Origin: an uncultured Acetatifactor sp.
GTDB lineage: Bacteria > Bacillota > Clostridia > Lachnospirales > Lachnospiraceae
Length of the DNA: 60,072 nt
Assembly: GCA_934433135.1 (NCBI GenBank)
Contig: CAKRZO010000023.1
Coordinates: 1-60,072, forward strand
Direction: 5' to 3'
This document shows positions 9,210-17,303 of this stretch, piece by piece. Under the pieces are notes generated by a model, which did not search any database, was not told the origin of the DNA, and saw nothing but the letters and a program-made list of their open reading frames with translations. The position numbers and the translations under genes were made by a program. Numbering within the stretch: position 1 is the stretch's first letter; the number at the start of each line of letters is the position of its first letter.

Positions 9210-11053
9210 AACAGGAAAGGAAGCAGACAGAAAAACAGGCAGAGAAAGAAAATACCAAAACGAAACTTCGAGATGCCGTTGCAGTACAAAATTTCACAGA
9301 GAGCCCGGATGCACTCATGACGATGGTGGCGGAGCATATGTTAAAAACCAGACCCCGCAAAGACGTAGCGATCCGCCCCTATTATCAGAGAGAAGGCATC
9401 CGGCAGCAGGCTTTGCTGGGTGGAATTACCATCTCCTTTGCAACCGTTTTCGGTGCAACTGCCCTTAAAAGCGGCGGCAAAGTTTATGTGAAAACCGCCG
9501 TGGTATCGGAACGAAAGGAAGAAGCCCTTCTTAACCTGAAAGGCGATCACGGAAGGGTATTTTATGACGGAAAAGAGCTGCAGCCCGAGATTATGGATGA
9601 GAAAGGCAGCTGCTACCGCCTGGAAGTGGAAACCGAACCCAAAGACCTGGGAATCGAATGCCCCTTTCCGGCAAAGGAACTGAACCTGGCAGTATCTACG
9701 GTGTACTACAGAGGAATGGAAGCCAAAGACTACCTTTCCCATATTCGGTTGCTTTCCCCTTACGGGACTCCGCAAATGGAAATGGAAGGCATCGGCCTGT
9801 CGGCAGTCTGCCCGGAGGAAGTCTCTTACCGGGATGCAGACTTTTCTGCGCCTTTTAACCGGGAGAAAGTGCAGTCCGCAATCCGGCAGATAAATCCATC
9901 ACCGGCTTTATTTGTAACCCAACCCAAAGGCGGAACGAAAGCATTGGATCCGTTTCCATGCCGTACCATGGTAAAAGACGTTTTTTTAAGGCCTTATCTG
10001 GACACCTGTTTTTTCGGTCAATGGTTCTATGCGCTGATGGTAGGCAACTACGGACTTTTGCAGGCGGCGGAATACCTGGGACGAGACGACTGGAAGGACT
10101 ATGTTCTGGCAAGTCTGCAGATTCCGGTACAGTATTATGAATACCAGAAACGGGACAAGGCATTCTTCGGAGAAAGCACCTTCCTGCAAAGAGCCATGGA
10201 GCTTGACAACCTGGATGCCATAGGCGCCATGGGAATGTGCCTGGCGGAAAGCTGCAAACGTACCGGACAGTCGGATACCCTAGCTCTCTTACGGATACTG
10301 GCCGAAGCGGCAGAAAAAAACATTCCCCGGTTTGCAGACGGAACCTACCATCGAGAAAGTACCATGTGGGCGGACGATACCTTTATGAGTATTCCCTTTT
10401 TAAGCAGAATGTGGGAGATTACCGGAGAGACAAAGTATCTTACGGAATGCGTAAGACAGCTGAAAGGCTTTACAGAAAGACTCTACATGGAAGACAAGAA
10501 ACTGTTTTCCCATATTTACTTTTTAAAAGAACAGACCGCTAACCGGATCCCCTGGGGGAGAGGAAACGGATGGGTGTTCTTAAGCCTTTCCGACCTGCTG
10601 TATACCCTGTACCGGCATGAAATTTTAAGCAAAAAGGCGAAAAAATGGACTTTCTTAAAAAAACTTCTGCGTAACTTTGCCGCGGGACTGATGACCTGCC
10701 AGGATGAAGAAGGAATGCTGCACCAGATCTTGGATGATCCGACTTCTTACCAGGAGACCTCCTGTACCGGCATGTTTGTCATCGGTTTGTCTTACGGGGT
10801 TTTAAGCGGCATTCTGGAAGAAGAGTGCCTGGAGGCGGCGAAGAGAGCCATGAAGGCTTTGGAGAAAAAGTGTGTGGCTCCTGACGGAACCATAAAAGGA
10901 GTCTGCAGAGGATCCTGGTGCTCCATGGAACGGAAATACTATAAGGAACTGGGAACTGTGGACGATGACGATCACGGCACCGGAATCTTTTTGTGGGCGC
11001 AGGTTGCGTTGGCACAGGTGCTGGAAAAATATCAGTTGGAGGAAAACAGATGA
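9206..11053 (+). CDS. GH105/GH88-like unsaturated uronyl hydrolase with extra N-terminal domain
   Basis: Predicted cytosolic hydrolase of delta-4,5-unsaturated uronic acid ends, acting by hydration of the double bond. Of 615 residues, about 250-610 match the GH88/105 toroid: the catalytic Asp is expected in MWADDTFMS (Asp390), then WGRGNGW and a DDDHGTG segment near the end. Typical GH105 enzymes have 350-390 residues; the first roughly 240 residues here form an additional beta-rich region that I cannot assign. The true start is the ATG at 9206, overlapping the previous stop as ATGA with GGAG upstream; the open frame runs further 5' but without need. It overlaps the next gene by 4 nt, so these three genes are translationally coupled. 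Confidence 0.85.
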   Translation: MKQERKQTEKQAEKENTKTKLRDAVAVQNFTESPDALMTMVAEHMLKTRPRKDVAIRPYYQREGIRQQALLGGITISFATVFGATALKSGGKVYVKTAVVSERKEEALLNLKGDHGRVFYDGKELQPEIMDEKGSCYRLEVETEPKDLGIECPFPAKELNLAVSTVYYRGMEAKDYLSHIRLLSPYGTPQMEMEGIGLSAVCPEEVSYRDADFSAPFNREKVQSAIRQINPSPALFVTQPKGGTKALDPFPCRTMVKDVFLRPYLDTCFFGQWFYALMVGNYGLLQAAEYLGRDDWKDYVLASLQIPVQYYEYQKRDKAFFGESTFLQRAMELDNLDAIGAMGMCLAESCKRTGQSDTLALLRILAEAAEKNIPRFADGTYHRESTMWADDTFMSIPFLSRMWEITGETKYLTECVRQLKGFTERLYMEDKKLFSHIYFLKEQTANRIPWGRGNGWVFLSLSDLLYTLYRHEILSKKAKKWTFLKKLLRNFAAGLMTCQDEEGMLHQILDDPTSYQETSCTGMFVIGLSYGVLSGILEEECLEAAKRAMKALEKKCVAPDGTIKGVCRGSWCSMERKYYKELGTVDDDDHGTGIFLWAQVALAQVLEKYQLEENR

Positions 11054-12222
11054 TTCATAAGCAATATTATGTTGAGCAGGATAAAGTGGAAAAGCTGATT
11101 GCGAGAAAAAACCAGAAAAGCAGATTTTATAACGGAATTTATGACAGGTATCTGTATCCTGTTCTTACCAGAGAATTTGCACCGGTTTTTTGGCGTTATG
11201 ATTTGGCGGAAGAGACCAATCCCTATTTTATGGAACGCCTGGGGATTAATGCTGTCATGAATTCAGGGGCCATTTACCTGGACGGTAAATATTATCTGGT
11301 AGTAAGGGTGGAAGGCAATGACAGAAAATCCTTTTTTGCAGTGGCGGAAAGTAAAACAGGGGTGGACGGTTTCCACTTCTGGGATTATCCGATAGAATTG
11401 CCGGATGTCTGCCCGGAGGAGACCAATGTATATGATATGCGCCTTACCAGACATGAGGATGGGTGGATTTACGGCGTATTTTGCTCTGAAAGTAAGGATG
11501 AAACCGATCCGGATCTGTCAGCAGCGGTTGCCGCAGCCGGAATCGTTCGGACAAAAGACCTGAAGAAATGGGAACGTCTGGATAATATAAGAACATTGCA
11601 GTCTCCGCAACAGAGAAATGTTGTATTGCATCCGGAATTTGTAGATGGTAAGTATGCCTTTTATACCCGTCCTATGGATGGCTTTATTGAAACCGGAAGC
11701 GGGGGAGGGATCGGTTTCGGACTGTGTGAGGATATTGAACATGCGGTAATCGGGGAAGAAAAAATTATCAGCAGGAGAATCTATCATACTCTGACGGAGG
11801 CAAAAAACGGAGCCGGTGCACCGCCGCTGAAGGGCAGAAGATGCTGGATTCACATTGCTCACGGAGTGAGAAATACGGCAGCCGGACTTCGTTATGTATT
11901 ATATTTGTTCGGAACGGATTTAAAGGATCCTTTCAAAGTGATTGCACAGCCTTCCGGGACGTTTCTGGTACCGCTTGGAAAAGAACGGGTCGGAGATGTT
12001 TCCAATGTAGTTTTTACGAATGGAGCAATAGCAAGAGAAAACGGAGATGTTTCTATTTATTATGCCTCTTCCGACACCAGAATGCATGTAGCAACCACGA
12101 CAATTGATAAATTGGAGCATTATTTATTTGATACGCCACAGGATCCCAAACGTTCTCCCGATTGTGTAAGGCAGCGGTGTGAACTGATTGAAAAAAATTT
12201 GAAGTTGTTAAGAGCGGAGTAG
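11050..12222 (+). CDS. GH130 glycoside phosphorylase, likely 4-O-beta-mannosyl-glucose phosphorylase
   Basis: Inverting phosphorylase of 390 aa with a five-bladed beta-propeller pattern. Segments closely resembling mannosylglucose phosphorylase are seen: MNSGAIYLDGKYYLVVRVEG, SKTGVDGFHFWDYPI, TNVYDMRLTRHEDGWIYG, the phosphate-side SPQQRNVVLHPEF, and YTRPMDGFIETGSGGGIG. Known members convert Man-beta-1,4-Glc and phosphate into mannose 1-phosphate and glucose in the cytosol. The start overlaps the GH105 stop (ATGA). It is the last gene of the glycyl radical operon, with a terminator 10 nt downstream. With the mannose-6-phosphate isomerase-like gene at 15503 and the beta-mannosidase at 35877, it points to a mannose-containing substrate. 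Other beta-mannoside acceptors remain possible. Confidence 0.9.
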   Translation: MIHKQYYVEQDKVEKLIARKNQKSRFYNGIYDRYLYPVLTREFAPVFWRYDLAEETNPYFMERLGINAVMNSGAIYLDGKYYLVVRVEGNDRKSFFAVAESKTGVDGFHFWDYPIELPDVCPEETNVYDMRLTRHEDGWIYGVFCSESKDETDPDLSAAVAAAGIVRTKDLKKWERLDNIRTLQSPQQRNVVLHPEFVDGKYAFYTRPMDGFIETGSGGGIGFGLCEDIEHAVIGEEKIISRRIYHTLTEAKNGAGAPPLKGRRCWIHIAHGVRNTAAGLRYVLYLFGTDLKDPFKVIAQPSGTFLVPLGKERVGDVSNVVFTNGAIARENGDVSIYYASSDTRMHVATTTIDKLEHYLFDTPQDPKRSPDCVRQRCELIEKNLKLLRAE

Positions 12223-12232
12223 GAGGCTATAG

Positions 12233-12263
12233 CAATCCGGATATATTTATCCGGGTTGTTTTT
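12233..12263 (+). terminator. Rho-independent terminator after GH130
   Basis: Stem CAATCCGGATA (12233-12243) pairs with TATCCGGGTTG (12248-12258) including one G-T pair, with a 4-nt loop and a TTTTT run. It ends the 3375-12222 transcript. Confidence 0.88.
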
Positions 12264-12273
12264 GGAAAACAGG

Positions 12274-12302
12274 TTGCATACAGCAAGGGAAGGTGCTAGA
12301 AT
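12274..12302 (+). promoter_or_regulatory. Sigma-A promoter for serine hydrolase
   Basis: TTGCAT (12274-12279), 17-bp spacer, TAGAAT (12297-12302). It sits directly behind the terminator and about 100 nt before the hydrolase start, so the gene at 12410 is probably transcribed on its own. Confidence 0.65.
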
Positions 12303-12409
12303 CAAAATAAAGTGCTTATATGGCAGAAGAGGAATCGCCTGTGCGAATTTCTCCTTCGCCTCTTCGCAATAAAATCGCTCAGAAATACGGGACAGAATGG
12401 AGAATTAAC

Positions 12410-13552
12410 ATGGACTTTACAAGAATGAAGGAAATGATGGATCGGGAGGCAGGGAAGCTGTTTCCGGGATTGGACATGTGCATTTATCAGAAGGGAAAGG
12501 AAGTCTTTCGTTACCAGGCCGGATACGATGATATTGAAAAGAAGACACCGGTAAACCCGAAAGCGTTGTATTACCTTTTTTCCTGCAGCAAGCCGATTAC
12601 CTGTACGGCTGCCATGCAATTGTATGAAAAAGGCTATTTTGTAATGGAAGAACCCGTTTCGAAATATCTTCCGGAATTTAAAGAAATGTGTTTGCTTCGT
12701 TTCAAACCCAACGGAGAAGCGGATGTTGTAAAAGCGCAGAATCCCATTACCATAAAGCAGCTTTTCACCATGACATCCGGTATCGATTACAATCTGGATA
12801 CCTGGGCAATCCGGGAAATAAAGGAACGTACCGGCGGAAAGTGCCCTACGAAGGATATTGTGGAAGCGATTGCCTTAAATCCGCTTACCTTTGAACCGGG
12901 AACCCATTACCGGTACGGACTGAACCATGATGTGCTGGGACGGTTGATTGAAGTATTGACAGGCATGTCCTTCGGAGAATATCTACAGGAGAATATTTTC
13001 AAGCCATGCGGCATGAAACATACCGGTTTTCGTGTAACTCCGGAAATCAAGGCGCAGATGCCTGTGAAATATCTGCGCAATGCACAGACGGATGTCTTTG
13101 AAAAGGGTGAAAATATCTGTGAATACCGCATGGGTGAAGAGTCAGAGTACGAAAGCGGCGGTGCTGGACTGGTTTCCTGCGTGGATGATTACATTCTCTT
13201 TGCAGCTGCCATGGCCAATAAGGGAATGACTTTGGGCGGAGACAGAATCCTTTCCGAAAGGACTGTGGATGTCATGCGCACCAATGCGCTGACTCCTGTG
13301 CAGCTTGCGGATTACAGTAAGTACGCGGAAGGCTACGGCTATGGTTTCGGCGTCAGGACGTTTTTGGACAGCGGAATACAGGGACGGATGTCCAATCCGG
13401 GAGAATTCGGCTGGGACGGCGCTGCAGGCTGCTTTGTACTGATTGATCCCAAGGAAGAACTGGCGCTGTTTTGTGCACAGAATGTAAGAAATCCGTTCAA
13501 TGCGCTGATTCAGGGAAAAATTACCAGTGTTTTATACAGTACCATCCACTGA
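12410..13552 (+). CDS. Class C beta-lactamase-family serine hydrolase (esterase/peptidase-like)
   Basis: A 380-aa serine hydrolase of the beta-lactamase/penicillin-binding-protein-like fold. The SxxK motif is SCSK in LFSCSKPITC, a Tyr-x-x-Asn element is in HYRYGLNHDVLG, and the third conserved turn is GWDGAAGC. There is no signal peptide, which argues against a true beta-lactamase or cell-wall peptidase; many such cytosolic proteins act as esterases, and here removal of an ester from an imported sugar is plausible but unproven. The start at 12410 has GGAG 7 nt upstream; an in-frame extension to 12320 has no good ribosome site. It is monocistronic: own promoter at 12274 and a terminator at 13662. 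Confidence 0.88.
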   Translation: MDFTRMKEMMDREAGKLFPGLDMCIYQKGKEVFRYQAGYDDIEKKTPVNPKALYYLFSCSKPITCTAAMQLYEKGYFVMEEPVSKYLPEFKEMCLLRFKPNGEADVVKAQNPITIKQLFTMTSGIDYNLDTWAIREIKERTGGKCPTKDIVEAIALNPLTFEPGTHYRYGLNHDVLGRLIEVLTGMSFGEYLQENIFKPCGMKHTGFRVTPEIKAQMPVKYLRNAQTDVFEKGENICEYRMGEESEYESGGAGLVSCVDDYILFAAAMANKGMTLGGDRILSERTVDVMRTNALTPVQLADYSKYAEGYGYGFGVRTFLDSGIQGRMSNPGEFGWDGAAGCFVLIDPKEELALFCAQNVRNPFNALIQGKITSVLYSTIH

Positions 13553-13661
13553 TACCAGACAGAATGATTTCTTCGGTATTTATGTGTATACAGAAGAGAC
13601 GAACGCTTTAGAATTGCGGAAGCTGCCTTGCAGCGGAGCCATTCATAATATCGGAAAGATG

Positions 13662-13699
13662 ACCGCTTTGACGGATGAAAATCTGTCAGGCGGTTTTTT
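13662..13699 (+). terminator. Rho-independent terminator
   Basis: ACCGCTTTGACGGAT pairs with ATCTGTCAGGCGGT (one bulge and one G-T pair) around a GAAA-type loop, then TTTTTT. It lies 110 nt after the serine hydrolase stop. The remainder of the 13553-13864 gap holds this terminator and the promoter region listed next, and no convincing gene. Confidence 0.85.
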
Positions 13700-13733
13700 A
13701 GTGTGCCTGGCCGCGTATGTCATGAGAAATGGA

Positions 13734-13814
13734 ACGCTATGACATAAAAAGCGTATATTCTTATAAAATATGTCAAGATTCTGAGTTGGTTCGGCAATAT
13801 AGGAATGATATACT
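13734..13814 (+). promoter_or_regulatory. Promoter with upstream inverted repeats for the 13865-20989 operon
   Basis: TTGGTT (13786-13791), 17-bp spacer, TATACT (13809-13814). Just upstream lie two overlapping inverted repeats, ACGCT (13734) with AGCGT (13750), and GACATA (13741) with TATGTC (13769), which are candidate operator sites. The binding protein is not known. Confidence 0.6.
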
Positions 13815-13864
13815 TGTAAAAAGAAACACGCAGGCATTTCTGCAGGAGGGAGAAGATTTTTATC

Positions 13865-15475
13865 ATGACAATTGTTTCTGTTGACCGACCGCCGTTTCCG
13901 CAGGTGATCGGAGGAGTCGGTTTTCATAATAATGATGCCATGCTGTATCATGTGATGGAAAGAGAGCATTTTAACCAGTATATTGCCAAGACATACCGCG
14001 AGATTTCTCCCGGATTTATGCGTTCCTTTGCCGGCTTTAGTGACTGGACGAAGGAAGCGATGGATGAGTTTGCCGAGTATTATGAGCAAATGCAGAAAGT
14101 AACAGATACACCTATGTACCTGACACCTGCTGCAGGCAAATATCATTTTACCCAGGAAGAAATAGACACTTATGCGGAAAATGTTGCAGTGCGGTTAAAA
14201 TATCTTTACGCGGAAAAAGGGGTAAAGCATATCCGTTACTACTGCTTTTCCAACGAACTCAGTGAAGGAGATTATGGAATCCTGAATGGCAATCTTCCCA
14301 AGTTTAAGCAGTACCACGAAGCACTTTACCGTGCCTTTATGCGTCACAATCTGCCGATCGGTCTGCTTGCTACCGATGCCGCAGGATACGAAAACTGGGA
14401 GAGCATTGAGTGGGCAGTGAAAAACATAGGCCAGATTACGGAAGATTACTGCGTTCACTGCTATGAGCGGGAACATTCCATCTACGATGAATCGTTCTAT
14501 GATTTCTTTTACCAGGCGTGTAAAAAAGTCAGTAACACGGCGCTGAGGAACTGCAAGAGAGCGATCCTGGGGGAAATCGGCATTCAGAATTGCGCCAATC
14601 AGACATCCATCGGTAATGGGGCGGTGATTGATACCTGCGGATATTTTAATGTGGAAAAGGAAAAAGAAGACTGCGCACTGATGCTGACAGAAATGTCTTT
14701 TGCCGCATTGAATGCCGGCATTTATGCTACAGCTTACTGGAGTTATGTGGATTATCCGGATCCGTACAGCTGTTTTTATTCCAATGCCGGAGGATATCCT
14801 CAGAAATGGGGGGAGCGGGAAGCGTTTTTTTCCATGACCTCAAAAGTAAAATTTAATAAGTGGGGGATGCTGCGCTGGGAAGAAAACGGTGATTATTCTG
14901 CCAAGCCGCATTACTGGGCTCTGGCGCCGCTTTCTAAATTGATTCGAAATCATGCAAGGGTGATGAAAGTTACAACAGACGATCCGCTGCTGCACTGCAT
15001 CGCAGTTCGCAATCACGATGGTTCGGCTACACTCGGTATTGTGAACCGTCGGAAGGAAAGCGTGGAGATTCGCCTGAAAAGTGATTTATTCGGTAAGAAC
15101 CTGAGGGTTTATGAATATGATCCGCGTAATGTGCCGGTAAATCCTTTTGCGGATATGCAGGATCCGACAGCCGTTGTGGCTCCCGATGGAGAGTATACGT
15201 TAAAGCCCTTTTCCATTACTTATTTTACAACGGATTATACAGAAAAAGAAAACAGCGGAGTCTGCCTGGAATGCCACGAAGACAACGGGATACTGACCTG
15301 GGAAGAATCAAAAGACAATAACCACTGCTACTATCGTGTATACGCTTCCGATGATGCCGGTTTTACGCCGTCCGTGGAGACGCAGATTGCTTCGACGGTT
15401 GCTTTAAGTCTGCCGCTTAAGGTTCATAAGAAGTATTATAAAGTACTGTCCGTTGACAGAAGCGGAAATATTTAA
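13865..15475 (+). CDS. Putative clan GH-A glycoside hydrolase (paralogue of 19337)
   Basis: A 536-aa cytosolic protein with features of a retaining TIM-barrel glycosidase. A strand ending YYCFSNELS supplies the Asn-Glu pair expected of the acid/base after strand 4 (Glu131), and AILGEIGI supplies the candidate nucleophile at strand 7 (Glu237). A YWSYVDYPDPYSC segment would line strand 8. The C-terminal part (about residues 370-530) is beta-rich and ends with a fibronectin-III-like stretch (HCYYRVYASDD...YYKVLSVDRSGN). I cannot assign it to a named GH family. The RBS AGGAGGG is 15 nt from the ATG, longer than usual. It opens an operon that closes with its paralogue at 19337. Substrate unknown. 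Confidence 0.7.
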   Translation: MTIVSVDRPPFPQVIGGVGFHNNDAMLYHVMEREHFNQYIAKTYREISPGFMRSFAGFSDWTKEAMDEFAEYYEQMQKVTDTPMYLTPAAGKYHFTQEEIDTYAENVAVRLKYLYAEKGVKHIRYYCFSNELSEGDYGILNGNLPKFKQYHEALYRAFMRHNLPIGLLATDAAGYENWESIEWAVKNIGQITEDYCVHCYEREHSIYDESFYDFFYQACKKVSNTALRNCKRAILGEIGIQNCANQTSIGNGAVIDTCGYFNVEKEKEDCALMLTEMSFAALNAGIYATAYWSYVDYPDPYSCFYSNAGGYPQKWGEREAFFSMTSKVKFNKWGMLRWEENGDYSAKPHYWALAPLSKLIRNHARVMKVTTDDPLLHCIAVRNHDGSATLGIVNRRKESVEIRLKSDLFGKNLRVYEYDPRNVPVNPFADMQDPTAVVAPDGEYTLKPFSITYFTTDYTEKENSGVCLECHEDNGILTWEESKDNNHCYYRVYASDDAGFTPSVETQIASTVALSLPLKVHKKYYKVLSVDRSGNI

Positions 15476-15502
15476 AAAAGAAAAGAATGTGAGGTATTCA
15501 TT

Positions 15503-17299
15503 ATGAGTTTTATGTTCCATCCTTATCCATATGCGGATCCGTATATGGTAAATACCATTGAGTTTCCGAAAGATGTAAAGAAAAACCTGACAAGCGGGCT
15601 GCAGGCAGTGGCCGCCGAAATCGCCGGTCAGATGAAGATTGTAAACACCATTGGGATTGATGCCTATCCGGGTGCGGAATATGAAATGCTGGTTAATGTG
15701 CTGCGGCAAAAACTGACTGACAGCGATGTGGAATTTGTGGATGCAGATACCGTATTGCTGCCGTCGGAGGTAATTACGGAAAAGATTACACCGTATCTGC
15801 CGATGGATCGCGAAGTGGATCCGGTTCTGCTCTACGGACGCCGCTATCGTGAAGGATATAAGGGATTGCAGGACGAAGAGAAAGTAGAGAAACTGTCTTG
15901 GAAAATACGCTCCGGTAAGAAACTGATCGTTTTCGGAAAAGGTGCACTTTCCGAGGCTTTGCAGGATGATTACGATGTACGTATCTGGATGGATGTTACT
16001 CCCCGTACTGCCGTTCTGAACTGCAAAAACGGCAGAAACCGTAACATTGGCCTGACAGAGGAATTACCGTATCCGTTAATGATGCGCCGCAATTATTATG
16101 TGGATTTTGAAACGGCCATGGAACAGCGCTGGAATATGATGCGAAAAGGAAATCTGGATTTTTATATCACAGCGGATCAGCCTGAAAAAATGAGCATGCT
16201 GCCGTTTGCCTCTCTTGTCGAATTGTTCCGTGAACTGAATCGCCGTCCGTTCCGCTGCCGTCCGGTATACCTGGAAGGTGTCTGGGGAGGACAGTATGTA
16301 CATAGATTGCGTAAATTACCGTCTGCAATGCGAAATTGCGCATGGGTATTTGATATGATTCCGCTGGAAGTCTCCATTGTGGCAAAAGATGAGGATGTGG
16401 AATTCGAGGTGCCGTTCTTTACATTTGTTCAGGTGATGGGAGAGAAGCTTCTGGGTAAAAAGGCATTTGAAGAATTCGGAGGCTATTTCCCGGTTCGCTT
16501 TAACTACGATGATACCTTCCATTCCAGCGGAAATATGTCCATCCAGTGCCATCCCGGTGCGGATTATGTCATCCGCAATCACGGCGAATTCGGCCGTCAG
16601 GACGAAAGCTATTACGTTGTAGTAACCGGTCAGGATGCAGTAACGTATCTGGGCTTTGAAAACGCTGACAGCGGAGATGAATTTTTTGAAGAAGCAAAAA
16701 AGGTAGAAAAGTCCCATGAATTAATGGATTACAGGAAATATGTGCATGCGGTAAAGTCCATTCCGGGTACCCAGGTAATGATTCCCGCAGGTACGATTCA
16801 TGCCAGCGGCCGCAATCAGGTGATTCTGGAAATCGGCAGCCTGACAGTGGGATCTTATACCTATAAGATGTATGATTATCAGCGTATTGACCCGCAGACC
16901 GGCTCTCCGCGCCCGATTCACTTAAAAATGGCGGAAGATGTCATCCATAAGGAGCGGGATGCCAAGTGGGTGGAAGCCAACCTGGTAAATCACGGCGGAG
17001 TGATCCGTTCCGGAGACGGCTGGTGCGAAAAGATTGTAGGGGAGCATGATCTGCTTTATTTCTCGCTGCGTAACCTTGTATTGGAACGGGAAATAGAAGA
17101 CGATACCAAAGGTACTTTCCATGTACTGTCCCTTGTTGACGGAGAAAAGATTAAAATTGAGTCCCTGGATCATACCCGGCTGCATTTTGAAATGAAATAT
17201 CTGGATATTGCGGTTGTTCCGGCGGATTTCGGGAAGTATCGTATTGTAAATGAAGGCGTAGGCACGGTAGTGGTTCATAAGACACTGTTAAAAGAGTAA
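15503..17299 (+). CDS. Class I mannose-6-phosphate isomerase-like cupin with degenerate P-loop N-terminal domain
   Basis: A 598-aa, two-part protein. The C-terminal part (about 255-598) is a type I phosphomannose isomerase-like cupin: GVWGGQYVHRL, the metal-site segment MSIQCHPGADY (Gln348, His350), IPAGTIHASG (His433) and LEIG (Glu443). It would interconvert mannose 6-phosphate and fructose 6-phosphate. The first 230 residues resemble a uridine-kinase-type P-loop fold, but the Walker A position reads GIDAYPGAEY, where Lys and Ser/Thr are lost, so nucleotide phosphorylation is unlikely. The family's usual length is 310-400. It lies 27 nt after the GH-like gene and 4 nt before the ROK-PfpI gene. 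It fits mannose metabolism together with the GH130 phosphorylase. Confidence 0.82.
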   Translation: MSFMFHPYPYADPYMVNTIEFPKDVKKNLTSGLQAVAAEIAGQMKIVNTIGIDAYPGAEYEMLVNVLRQKLTDSDVEFVDADTVLLPSEVITEKITPYLPMDREVDPVLLYGRRYREGYKGLQDEEKVEKLSWKIRSGKKLIVFGKGALSEALQDDYDVRIWMDVTPRTAVLNCKNGRNRNIGLTEELPYPLMMRRNYYVDFETAMEQRWNMMRKGNLDFYITADQPEKMSMLPFASLVELFRELNRRPFRCRPVYLEGVWGGQYVHRLRKLPSAMRNCAWVFDMIPLEVSIVAKDEDVEFEVPFFTFVQVMGEKLLGKKAFEEFGGYFPVRFNYDDTFHSSGNMSIQCHPGADYVIRNHGEFGRQDESYYVVVTGQDAVTYLGFENADSGDEFFEEAKKVEKSHELMDYRKYVHAVKSIPGTQVMIPAGTIHASGRNQVILEIGSLTVGSYTYKMYDYQRIDPQTGSPRPIHLKMAEDVIHKERDAKWVEANLVNHGGVIRSGDGWCEKIVGEHDLLYFSLRNLVLEREIEDDTKGTFHVLSLVDGEKIKIESLDHTRLHFEMKYLDIAVVPADFGKYRIVNEGVGTVVVHKTLLKE

Positions 17300-17303
17300 A
17301 AAA

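Noticed and set aside
12410..13552. Antibiotic-resistance beta-lactamase.
   Set aside because: No signal peptide, sugar-operon surroundings, and only the general fold motifs match; an esterase-like role is more likely.
13527..13742. Small open frame after the serine hydrolase.
   Set aside because: It overlaps the hydrolase end and spans the terminator at 13662; no ribosome site.
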